DNA of 64,000 nucleotides from Rubrivivax albus. Its GTDB lineage: Bacteria; Pseudomonadota; Gammaproteobacteria; Burkholderiales; Burkholderiaceae_C. A program made the position numbers and the translations under genes. The notes beneath the pieces are model-generated. The model was not told the origin of the DNA, did not search any database, and was given only the letters and a program-made list of their open reading frames with translations. Below are positions 7,459-16,127 of the stretch, piece after piece; the stretch's first letter is position 1; each line of letters starts with the position of its first letter. The stretch spans positions 1 to 64,000 of the forward strand of contig NZ_SACT01000009.1 in NCBI RefSeq assembly GCF_004016515.1, written 5' to 3'.

Positions 7459-8835
7459 ATGAAGACCAAGTTGCTGCTCGCCGCGCTCGCCGGCGCCGGA
7501 TTGATCGCCAGCGGCCAGGCGGCCGCCCAGGAGAAGCTCACCGTCTGGTGGGCAAAGGGCTTTTACAAGGGCGAGGACGACGCCTTCCTCGAGGCGGTGA
7601 AGAAGTTCGAGGCCAGGTACCCGACCATCAAGGTCGACCTGTCGCTCTACGCGCCGCAGGAAGGCATCCCGAAGTCGGTGGCCGCGCTGGACGCGGGCAA
7701 CCCGCCGGACGTGGCGTATAGCGACGTGTTCGACTTCCAGGTCACGGCCAAGTGGGCCTCCGAGGGCAAACTCGAGGACATCGCCGGGATCATCGACCCG
7801 ATCCGGGACCGCTTCGAGCCGCGTGCCCTGTCCACCACCTTCCTGCTCGACGCCACCACGGGCAAGCGGTCGTACTACGCCTACCCGATCAAGCAGCAGA
7901 CCATGCACATCCAGTACTGGAAGGACATGCTGGCCGAGGCGGGCTTCAAGGACAGCGACATCCCCAAGGACTGGAAGGGCTACTGGGACTTCTGGTGCGA
8001 CAAGGTGCAGACCGCGTACCGCCAGAAGACCGGCAAGCGCGTCTTCGGCACCGGCTTTCCGATGGGCGTGGACTCGAGCGATTCGTTCTACTCGTTCCTG
8101 ACCTTCATGGACGCGCACAACGTGACGCTGGTCAGTGATTCCGGCAAGCTGCTGGTCGATGACCCGGCGGTGCGCCAGGGCCTGATCAACACCGTCAACG
8201 ACTACGCCGGTGCCTACACCCGGGGCTGCACGCCGCCGTCGTCCACGGCCTGGAAGGACCCGGACAACAACGTCGCCTTCCACAACAAGACCATCGTGCT
8301 GACGCACAACGCGACGATCTCGATCGCGACCAAGTGGCTCGACGACTCGACGAACCCCAACCTGACGCCGGAACAGCGCGCCACGGCCAAGGACAACTAC
8401 GAGAACCGCATCGCCACCGCCGGCTTCCCCAGCAAGCCCGACGGCAGCAAGATGATCTACCGCGCCGCGGTCAAGACGGGTGTCATCTTCAAGGCGGCCA
8501 AGAACAAGGACGGCGCGCGCAAGTTCGTCAGCTTCCTGCTCGACGAGAAGAACCTGACGCCTTATGTCGAAGGCGCGAAGGGCCGCTGGTTCCCGGTGCT
8601 CAAGACCAGCCAGCAAAGCCCGTTCTGGAAGGCCGACCCGCAGCGGCTGGCGGTCTACAACCAGTTCATGGCGGGCACGACGCCGTTCGAGTTCACGAAG
8701 AACTACAAGTTCACGACGCTGAACAACGAGAACGTCTGGGCCAAGGCGGTCAACCGGGTGGTCAGCGAGAAGTGGCCCACCGAACGTGCCGTGGACGAGA
8801 TGATCGCCCGCATCAAGACGGTGGCCGGCAACTGA
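7459..8835 (+). CDS. Carbohydrate ABC transporter substrate-binding protein
   Basis: Periplasmic binding protein of the MalE/UgpB-like carbohydrate class (COG1653), 458 residues from the ATG at 7459, which has the strong ribosome site AAGGAGA at 7444-7450. An N-terminal signal peptide is plain: MKTK, then a hydrophobic stretch, then a cleavage site after QAAAQ at about residue 22-24. It is rich in aromatic residues and ends with the typical helix that contains AVDEMIARIKTV. It is followed by two permeases and an ATPase in matching order. The ligand cannot be deduced; a sugar acid or an oligosaccharide that yields one would fit the enclosing catabolic genes. Confidence 0.88.
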   Translation: MKTKLLLAALAGAGLIASGQAAAQEKLTVWWAKGFYKGEDDAFLEAVKKFEARYPTIKVDLSLYAPQEGIPKSVAALDAGNPPDVAYSDVFDFQVTAKWASEGKLEDIAGIIDPIRDRFEPRALSTTFLLDATTGKRSYYAYPIKQQTMHIQYWKDMLAEAGFKDSDIPKDWKGYWDFWCDKVQTAYRQKTGKRVFGTGFPMGVDSSDSFYSFLTFMDAHNVTLVSDSGKLLVDDPAVRQGLINTVNDYAGAYTRGCTPPSSTAWKDPDNNVAFHNKTIVLTHNATISIATKWLDDSTNPNLTPEQRATAKDNYENRIATAGFPSKPDGSKMIYRAAVKTGVIFKAAKNKDGARKFVSFLLDEKNLTPYVEGAKGRWFPVLKTSQQSPFWKADPQRLAVYNQFMAGTTPFEFTKNYKFTTLNNENVWAKAVNRVVSEKWPTERAVDEMIARIKTVAGN

Positions 8836-8932
8836 CCAAGGCGCGCTGAGCGGTGCTTGCGCCGCCCTGCCGGCCCTGGTGGCTGGCAGGGTGGGCGAGC
8901 CGCCGCATGCTTGGCCTCCTCCTGAACTGCGC

Positions 8933-9793
8933 ATGAGCACCTCCGCTGTCGCCCCGCTGCCCAAGAAGCCGCGTGCCGCGAACACCTGGCATCGCTGGGG
9001 CCGCATCCTGGTGACGCCGTACGTGCTGATCTTCCTGGTCTTCGTGCTCTACCCCGTGGGCTACGGCCTGTGGCTGGCGCGAGACCCGCAGAACTACGTG
9101 CAACTGGCGGGTGACCCGGTGTTCTTTCGCACCGTGGTCAACACGGTGGTATTTCTCGTCGTGGCGGTCAACCTGAAGATGATGATCGCGCTGGGCCTGT
9201 CCGGCTTCTTCGTGCAGTCCCGGTGGTGGATCAAGATCGTCGCGCTGGTCTTCATCCTGCCCTGGGCCGCGCCTTCGATCCCGACCATCCTGTCGGTGCG
9301 GTTCATGCTGAACCCGGAGTGGGGCGTGATCAACACGCTCTATTTCAAGCTGACGGCGCTGGATGGTCCGAACTGGCTGAACGACCCAACGCTGGCCTTC
9401 AGCCTGTCGATGCTGATGCACATCTGGAAGTCGCTGCCCTTCTGGACGCTGATCCTGGTGGCCGGCCGGTTGGCGATCCCGACCGAACAGTACGAGGCGG
9501 CCAGCGTCGACGGCGCCTCGCGCTGGCAGAAGTTCCGCTTCATCACCTGGCCGGCGATGAAGGGGCTCTACCTCACCTCCACCATCCTGTCGATGATCTG
9601 GACGCTGGGCGACTTCAACAGCGTCTACCTGCTCACCGGCGGTGGCCCGGCCGACCTGACGCACGTGCTTGCGACGCTAGGCATTCGCTACCTGCGGCTG
9701 GACCAGGTGGAACTGGCCATGGCGTCCATCGTGGTGGCGCTGCCGCTGGTGCTGCCGCTGGTCTACGTGATGATGAAACGGCTGAGCAAGTGA
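8933..9793 (+). CDS. Sugar ABC transporter permease, MalF/UgpA-like
   Basis: Inner-membrane permease of 286 residues from the ATG at 8933; an in-frame start at 8879 would add a poorly hydrophobic leader. About six membrane segments are visible, the first at ILVTPYVLIFLVFVLYPVG. The EAA coupling loop that docks onto the ATPase is EQYEAASVDGASRWQKFRFI at about residues 185-204. It forms a heterodimer with the next gene product. The 97 bp gap before it is the largest inside the importer. The assignment to the carbohydrate uptake type-1 class follows from the paired permease and the MalK-like ATPase. Confidence 0.88.
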   Translation: MSTSAVAPLPKKPRAANTWHRWGRILVTPYVLIFLVFVLYPVGYGLWLARDPQNYVQLAGDPVFFRTVVNTVVFLVVAVNLKMMIALGLSGFFVQSRWWIKIVALVFILPWAAPSIPTILSVRFMLNPEWGVINTLYFKLTALDGPNWLNDPTLAFSLSMLMHIWKSLPFWTLILVAGRLAIPTEQYEAASVDGASRWQKFRFITWPAMKGLYLTSTILSMIWTLGDFNSVYLLTGGGPADLTHVLATLGIRYLRLDQVELAMASIVVALPLVLPLVYVMMKRLSK

Positions 9794-9815
9794 GCGCGGC
9801 CGCGCGGAGAACGCC

Positions 9816-10663
9816 ATGAAGTTCAGCTGGCGCAAGGCGAGCCGGGAAGCCCAGCTGCTGCTGGTGGGCATCCCGGTGCTGCTGTGGACGCTGATCCCGG
9901 TCTACCACCTGTTCCTGTTCGCGATCTCGCCGCGTGACACCGCCACCAGCGGCAGGCTGTGGCCCGATCACCCGACGATGCAGAACTTCACCACGGTGTT
10001 CCAGCAGCAGCACTTCTACCTGAACCACTTCTGGCTTCAGCTGGGCAACTCGCTGCTGATCGCCGTGGGGGTCGGTGTGCTCACGCTGATCATCGCCACC
10101 TGCGCCGCCTTCGCCATCAGCCGGCTGCGCGTGCCCGGCGGGCGTACGGTGATGAACCTGGCGCTGTTCACCTACTTCATCCCGGCGGCCTTCCTGGCCG
10201 TGCCCATGTACAAGACCATGGCCAACTACGGCCTGCTCAACAGCAAGTGGTCCATGGTGCTGGCGATGGTGACCATCGCCTCGCCGTACTGCATCTGGGT
10301 GCTCAAGCAGGCCAGCGACAAGCTGCCCTGGGAACTGGACGAGGCGGCGCGCATCGACGGCGCGTCGCCGCTGCAGCTGTTCCGCCTGGTCTACGTGCCG
10401 CTGATGGTGCCGTCCCTGGTGGCGGTGGGCACCTATGCGCTGCTGCTGGCCTGGAACGAATACCTCTACGGCTTCCTGCTGTTGAGCAAGGAAACGGATC
10501 TCACGCTGGCCGTGGCGCTCGGCAACTTCCTGGCGGCCGACGACTCGCCGTGGGAGTTGCTGATGGCCACCGGCTTCGTCTACGCGCTGCCACCGGCGGC
10601 GATCTACTACGCGTTCAAGCGCTACATGGTCTCGGGCCTCACCGCAGGCGCCGTGAAAAGCTG

Positions 10664-10664
<1 letters not shown>
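9816..10664 (+). CDS. Sugar ABC transporter permease, MalG/UgpE-like
   Basis: Second inner-membrane permease of the importer, 282 residues with six hydrophobic segments. The EAA loop is visible as WELDEAARIDGASPLQLFRL at about residues 171-190. Length and loop match the MalG class of carbohydrate importers. Its stop codon overlaps the ATG of the ATPase (TGATG), so translation of the two is coupled. The importer therefore has all four components in one operon, apart from a possible outer-membrane porin or receptor, which is not present nearby. Confidence 0.88.
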
Positions 10665-11713
<1,049 letters not shown>

Positions 11714-11717
11714 TGCC

Positions 11718-12239
11718 GTGCGCGGCGCGCCACGGGTGGTGGTGATGGGGGTCAGCGGCTGCGGCAAGAGCACGGTGGGCCGGCTGCTCGCGGAGCGGCT
11801 GGGCGTGAACTTCGTCGAAGGCGACGCGCTGCATTCCGACCGCAACGTGGCCAAGATGGCCGCTGGCGTTCCGCTGACCGACGCCGACCGCCACGGCTGG
11901 CTGCAGGCCGTGGCCGAACAACTCAACAACCCGACCGCCGAGGCCAGTGGCGTGGTGGCCTCTTGCTCGGCGCTCAAGCGCATCTACCGCGACCTGCTGC
12001 GTGCCGGCGCGCCGGACCTGCGCTTTGTGTTCCTGCATGGCGACCGCGCGTTGCTGGCGCAGCGGCTGGGCAGCCGCAGCGGGCACTACATGCCGCCGTC
12101 GCTGCTGGAGAGCCAGCTTGACACGCTGGAGCCGCCGGGCGACGACGAAGCCCCGATCCGGCTGGACATCGCCCTGGCGCCACCCCGGCTGGTCGAGCAG
12201 GCACTGCAGGCACTGCAGGCCCTGGAGAACCCTTCATGA
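11718..12239 (+). CDS. gntK: Gluconokinase (thermoresistant GntK/IdnK family)
   Basis: Small P-loop kinase of about 173 residues that phosphorylates D-gluconate to 6-phosphogluconate with ATP. Visible marks are the Walker A MGVSGCGKSTVG, the family motifs FVEGDALHSDRNVAKMAAGVPLTD and ASCSALKRIYRDLLR, and the lid GSRSGHYMPPSLLESQ. I prefer the GTG at 11718, just after the ATPase stop, because it gives the usual family length; an earlier in-frame GTG at 11694 lies inside the ATPase gene. Its product is the substrate of Edd, encoded at 51970 in this window. The last bases overlap the next start. Function is confidently assigned. Confidence 0.9.
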   Translation: MRGAPRVVVMGVSGCGKSTVGRLLAERLGVNFVEGDALHSDRNVAKMAAGVPLTDADRHGWLQAVAEQLNNPTAEASGVVASCSALKRIYRDLLRAGAPDLRFVFLHGDRALLAQRLGSRSGHYMPPSLLESQLDTLEPPGDDEAPIRLDIALAPPRLVEQALQALQALENPS

Positions 12240-13006
12240 TCAACGCCGACACCTTCCGCCTCGACGGCCGCGTGGCCCTGGTCACCGGCTCGTCCACCGG
12301 CATCGGCCTGGCGCTGGCGCGCGGCCTGGCCCAGGCGGGCGCCACCGTGGTGCTCAACGCACGCGACGCCGCGCGGCTCGAAACAGCGCGTGCGACGCTG
12401 GCGGCCGAAGGGCTGCAGGCGCACGCGCGCGCCTTCGACGTCACCGATGCCGCGGCGGTGGAAGCGGCCGTGGCCGACATCGAGGCCCGGATAGGCCCCA
12501 TCCACGTGCTGGTCAACAACGCCGGCATGACGCGCCGCGGGGCCTTCCACGAGCAGCCCGCGGCCGACTGGCAGGCCATCCTGCGCCTGAACGTGGACAG
12601 CCTGTTCGTTGTCGGCCAGATCGTGGCCCGCCGCATGGTGGCGCGCGGGGCCGGGCGCATCATCAACACCTGCTCGGTGATGAGCGAGCTGGGGCGGCCG
12701 GGCACGGCGGCCTACACCGCCAGCAAGGGTGCGGTGAAGATGCTGACCAAGGGCATGGCCATCGACCTCGGGCCGCTGGGCATCAACGTCAACGGCATCG
12801 GCCCGGGCTACTTCCGCACCGAGCTGACCGCGCCCCTGGCGGCCGACGAGGCCTTCAACCGCTGGCTCATCGGCCGCACGCCCAGCCGCCGCTGGGGCGA
12901 GGTGGAGGACCTGGCCCCGGCCGTGGTCTTCCTGGCCAGCGACGCCAGTCGTTTCGTGAACGGGCACATCCTGTACGTGGACGGCGGCGTGACGGCCACG
13001 CTGTGA
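12236..13006 (+). CDS. idnO: SDR oxidoreductase, gluconate 5-dehydrogenase-like
   Basis: Short-chain dehydrogenase of 256 residues with TGSSTGIG near 17-24, NNAGMTRRG near 96, and the catalytic YTASK preceded by INTCSVMSE. The N-terminal FRLDGRVALVTGSSTGIGLALA and the NNAG-MTRRG segment resemble gluconate 5-dehydrogenase, which interconverts 5-ketogluconate and D-gluconate. It overlaps the gluconokinase stop by four bases, the order expected if its product is phosphorylated next. With the idnD-like gene in the opposite operon it would complete L-idonate to gluconate. Family certain, substrate probable. Confidence 0.78.
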   Translation: MINADTFRLDGRVALVTGSSTGIGLALARGLAQAGATVVLNARDAARLETARATLAAEGLQAHARAFDVTDAAAVEAAVADIEARIGPIHVLVNNAGMTRRGAFHEQPAADWQAILRLNVDSLFVVGQIVARRMVARGAGRIINTCSVMSELGRPGTAAYTASKGAVKMLTKGMAIDLGPLGINVNGIGPGYFRTELTAPLAADEAFNRWLIGRTPSRRWGEVEDLAPAVVFLASDASRFVNGHILYVDGGVTATL

Positions 13007-13022
13007 GCCCGATGCACCGGGC

Positions 13023-13424
13023 ATGATGGCGACCATGGCGACATTCACCCAGGTCATCCTCTTCACCGACACCGACGGTCGGGCACGCTTCCGCGAGCAG
13101 GACGTGCCGCTGGACGAGGGCACGCCGCAGGCGCGGCTGTCGGCCCTGATGCCCGGCGGCGGCCTGCAGCTGCGCGAGAGCCCCGTGGGTTTCCGCAGCA
13201 GCTTCCACTGCACCGGCACGCCGCAGTGGGTGTTCATCCTGCGCGGTCGGATGGAGATCGGCCTGCAGGACGGCAGCAGCCGCGTCTTCGGGCCCGGCGA
13301 GCACTTCTTTTCCGCCGACACGCTGCCCGAGGGCGCGACATTCGACGCCGCGTTGCATGGCCACTGGAGCCGCCAGGTGGGGCCCGATCCGCTGGTCACG
13401 GCCTTCGTGCGGGGGGCGCCGTGA
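13023..13424 (+). CDS. Small single-domain cupin protein
   Basis: Protein of up to 133 residues (ATG codons at 13023, 13026 and 13035 are all possible) with a single cupin barrel. The segment GTPQWVFILRGRMEIGLQDGSSRVFGPGEHFFSADTL reads as the paired cupin motifs, but the usual HxH metal pair is reduced: FHCTGTPQWVF carries one histidine before the loop. It sits between the idnO-like gene and the GntR-type regulator, overlapping the latter by four bases. Small cupins in sugar operons act as mutarotases, isomerases or ligand sensors; nothing in the sequence tells which. Function unknown. Confidence 0.6.
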   Translation: MMATMATFTQVILFTDTDGRARFREQDVPLDEGTPQARLSALMPGGGLQLRESPVGFRSSFHCTGTPQWVFILRGRMEIGLQDGSSRVFGPGEHFFSADTLPEGATFDAALHGHWSRQVGPDPLVTAFVRGAP

Positions 13425-14206
13425 AGCCCCCGGTGCGCAACGTCCATGGCCACACGCTGCACGCGCTGGGCGAGGCCATCGTCGCCGGCCGCCACCCCGT
13501 GGGCAGCAGCATCCCGCCGGAGCCGCAGCTGTGCGAGGCCTTCGGCGTCAGCCGCACCGTGGTGCGTGAGGCCATCAAGTCGCTGGTGGCCAAGGGCATG
13601 CTCAGCACCGGGCCCAAGGTGGGCACACGCGTGCTGCCGGCCGAGCAGTGGAACTGGTTCGACCCGGACCTCGTGGCCTGGCAGAGCAAGGCCGGCCTGT
13701 CCAAGGAGTTCCTGCGCGACCTGCAGGAACTGCGCCGCGTGGTGGAACCCGCGGCGGTGCGCCTGGCAGCCGAGCGTGCCACGGCCGCCGACATCGCTGC
13801 CATCGAGGACGCCTATGCCGGCATGAAGCAGGCCATCGAGGAAGGCGGCGACTACGTCACGCACGACCTGCGCTTCCACCAGGGCCTGCTGCGCGCCTGC
13901 CGCAACCGCATGATGGTGCAGATGAGCAAGGCCATCGGGGCGCTGCTGCGAACCAGCTTCGAGATCTCCACCAGCAAGCCCGACGGCACGCGCGAATCGC
14001 TGCCGCTGCACCGCGCCGTGCTCGATGCGGTGATCGCGCGCCAGCCGGCTAAGGCGGAGAAGGCGATCCTGGTGCTGATCGACGGTGCGGCCGAGGACAT
14101 CGACCTCGTGCTGGCATCGCGTCGCAGGCTGCCATCGCTGGCGGCGCCGCCGGTCAGCCTGCGTGCGCCGGCACCAGTCAAGGCGGGCAGGCGCGTCAAG
14201 GCATGA
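13421..14206 (+). CDS. FadR-subfamily GntR transcriptional regulator
   Basis: Regulator of 261 residues from the GTG at 13421, which overlaps the cupin stop. The N-terminal winged helix-turn-helix is visible in GSSIPPEPQLCEAFGVSRTVVREAIKSL, the strongest GntR signature. The C-terminal FCD helical domain shows the typical metal-binding histidine in DLRFHQGLLRACRN and a second in LPLHRAVLDAV. FCD domains bind organic or sugar acids and release DNA on binding. The operators at 6322 and 7399 fit its family consensus, so it probably represses both operons until the pathway acid appears. The effector is unknown. Confidence 0.85.
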   Translation: MKPPVRNVHGHTLHALGEAIVAGRHPVGSSIPPEPQLCEAFGVSRTVVREAIKSLVAKGMLSTGPKVGTRVLPAEQWNWFDPDLVAWQSKAGLSKEFLRDLQELRRVVEPAAVRLAAERATAADIAAIEDAYAGMKQAIEEGGDYVTHDLRFHQGLLRACRNRMMVQMSKAIGALLRTSFEISTSKPDGTRESLPLHRAVLDAVIARQPAKAEKAILVLIDGAAEDIDLVLASRRRLPSLAAPPVSLRAPAPVKAGRRVKA

Positions 14207-14216
14207 AGGTGATGAG

Positions 14217-15224
14217 ATGAAGCTGATGGTCACCGGCGGTGCCGGATTCGTCGGTGCGCGCCTGGTGCGCGCGCTGCTGGCACGCGGCGAGCTTCAGGGT
14301 CGGGCGATCGAACGCATCGTGATCGCCGACCAGGCAGCCCCGCCGGCGGATCTGGCCGCCGATGTACGCGTCGAGGTGCGCACGGGGCCGCTGTTGTCTC
14401 AGGTCGGCGCGCTGAAGGACGAGGCCTTCGACGGCGTGTTCCACCTGGCCTCGGCCGTGTCCGGCGAATGCGAGGCGGATTTCGACCTCGGCCTGCGCAG
14501 CAACCTCGACACCACGCGGGCGCTGCTGGACGCGCTGCGCGCCCGTGTCGAGGCCGGGCATGCGCCGGCGCGGCTGGTGTTCAGCAGCTCGGTGGCGGTC
14601 TTCGGGCCCGACGCGTCGGTGCCCTTGCCGGCGCTGGTGACCGACACCACGTTGCCGGCCCCGCAGACCAGCTATGGCACACACAAGCTGGTGTGCGAGC
14701 ACCTGATCGCCGACTGGACGCGCAAGGGCTTCGTCGATGGCCGCAGCGCGCGGCTGATGACGGTGGCGGTGCGCCCGGGGCGGCCCAACGGCGCCGCCAG
14801 TTCGTTCTTCAGCGGCATCATCCGCGAGCCGCTGGCAGGGGAAGAAGCCATCTGCCCGGTGGACGACACGGTGTCGCATCCGCTGACCTCGGTGCGCGCC
14901 ACGGTGGATGGCCTGATCACCGTCTACGAGGCGTCCCGCGAGGCCTTCGGCGGCCGCCTGGCGCTGAACCTGCCGGCGGTGAACGTCACCGTGCGCCAGA
15001 TGCTCGACGCGCTGGAGGCGGTGGCCGGCCCGGCCGTGCGCGCCCGCGTGCGTTTCGAGCGCGACGAGCGCATCGCCGGCATCGTGGCCGGCTGGTCCCG
15101 CGGCGCCACCGCCGAGCGTGCGGCGGCCCTGGGCCTGCGGCCCGAGCCGGACTTTGCCACCATCATCCGCCAGTACATCGACGACCACGCCGCGCACCCG
15201 ACGGCGCTGAGGGGGTTGCAGTGA
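14217..15224 (+). CDS. denD: NAD-dependent epimerase/dehydratase-family protein, D-erythronate dehydrogenase-like
   Basis: Extended SDR of 335 residues from the ATG at 14217 behind a GGTGATGAG ribosome site. TGGAGFVG is at about 5-12, with the active-site SSSVAVFG and SYGTHK further on. The segment AVRPGRPNGAASSFFSGIIREPL and the C-terminal GWSRGATAERAAALGL resemble DenD, which oxidises D-erythronate at C2. The known partners of that route (OtnK kinase, OtnC decarboxylase, OtnI isomerase) are not in the window, so here the enzyme may act on another aldonate. The next gene overlaps by four bases. Family is clear; the symbol is tentative. Confidence 0.68.
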   Translation: MKLMVTGGAGFVGARLVRALLARGELQGRAIERIVIADQAAPPADLAADVRVEVRTGPLLSQVGALKDEAFDGVFHLASAVSGECEADFDLGLRSNLDTTRALLDALRARVEAGHAPARLVFSSSVAVFGPDASVPLPALVTDTTLPAPQTSYGTHKLVCEHLIADWTRKGFVDGRSARLMTVAVRPGRPNGAASSFFSGIIREPLAGEEAICPVDDTVSHPLTSVRATVDGLITVYEASREAFGGRLALNLPAVNVTVRQMLDALEAVAGPAVRARVRFERDERIAGIVAGWSRGATAERAAALGLRPEPDFATIIRQYIDDHAAHPTALRGLQ

Positions 15225-15961
15225 ACACCTACGACCTGACCGGCCGCGTGGCCGTGATCACCGGCGGTGCCCAGGGCATCGGCTACGCCACCTGCGAACG
15301 CCTGCTGGCCAGCGGCGCGCAGGTGGTGATCTGGGACATCGATGCGGCGAAGCTGGACGCCGCGTGTGCCGAGCTCGGCAAGTCGGGCACCGTCAGCGGG
15401 CGTGTCGTGGAGTTGACCGACGATGCGGCCGTGGCCGCGGCCACCGCGGCGCTGCCGGCCATCGACATCCTGGTCAACAACGCCGGCATCACCGGCGGCA
15501 ACGCCACCACCTGGGAGCTCGACCCGGTGGTGTGGCGGCGCGTGATCGAGGTGAACCTGATCGCGCCGTACCTGACCTGCCGCCATGTGGCCCCGCGCAT
15601 GAAGGCCGCGGGCCGTGGGCGCATCGTCAACATTGCGTCCGTCGCCGGCAAGGAAGGCAACCCCAACGCCAGCCACTACAGCGCCAGCAAGGCGGGCCTG
15701 ATCGCGCTGACCAAGTCGCTGGCCAAGGAACTGGCCACGTCGGGCGTGCTGGTCAACGCCATCACGCCGGCGGTGGCCAAGACCGCGATGTTCGAGCAGA
15801 TGACCCAGCAGCACATCGACTACATGCTGGGCAAGATCCCGATGGGCCGCTTCCTGATGCCCGAGGAGATCGCCGCCATGGTGGCCTGGCTGTGCAGTGA
15901 CGACTGCAGCTTCAGCACCGGCGCCGTGTTCGACATCACCGGCGGGCGCGCGACGTACTGA
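15221..15961 (+). CDS. SDR family oxidoreductase, last gene of the sugar-acid operon
   Basis: Short-chain dehydrogenase of 246 residues starting at the GTG at 15221, which overlaps the stop of the denD-like gene. TGGAQGIG lies near 16-23 and NNAGITGGN near 87. The catalytic region is INIASVAG followed by HYSASKAGLIALTKSLAKEL, and the end is FDITGGRATY. It resembles 3-oxoacyl-ACP-reductase-like SDRs found in sugar pathways and could oxidise a 2-keto-3-deoxy acid or a lactone precursor. It is the last gene of the plus-strand operon; after it comes a 166 bp gap. Substrate unknown. Confidence 0.72.
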   Translation: MNTYDLTGRVAVITGGAQGIGYATCERLLASGAQVVIWDIDAAKLDAACAELGKSGTVSGRVVELTDDAAVAAATAALPAIDILVNNAGITGGNATTWELDPVVWRRVIEVNLIAPYLTCRHVAPRMKAAGRGRIVNIASVAGKEGNPNASHYSASKAGLIALTKSLAKELATSGVLVNAITPAVAKTAMFEQMTQQHIDYMLGKIPMGRFLMPEEIAAMVAWLCSDDCSFSTGAVFDITGGRATY

Positions 15962-16002
15962 GCACGCCGCCGCGCCGTCCTGCGGGTCTCCCGTGGCACT
16001 GG

Positions 16003-16023
16003 CCCGCGCCAGGTCCGCGCGGG
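16003..16023 (+). terminator. Possible hairpin terminator after the sugar-acid operon
   Basis: CCCGCGC and GCGCGGG form a perfect seven-base-pair stem around a seven-base loop, 41 bp after the last SDR gene. Only TT follows, so intrinsic termination would be weak. It is the only stable hairpin I see in the gap 15962-16127. Confidence 0.3.
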
Positions 16024-16127
16024 TTGGGCCTGAACCGCGCCCGAGCGGGTGGAGCCTCGGCGCCATGGTCTATGGTCCGGGGTGAAGGCCGGCTGCCCGG
16101 CTGCCGCACCAACCCACCACCGTGACG

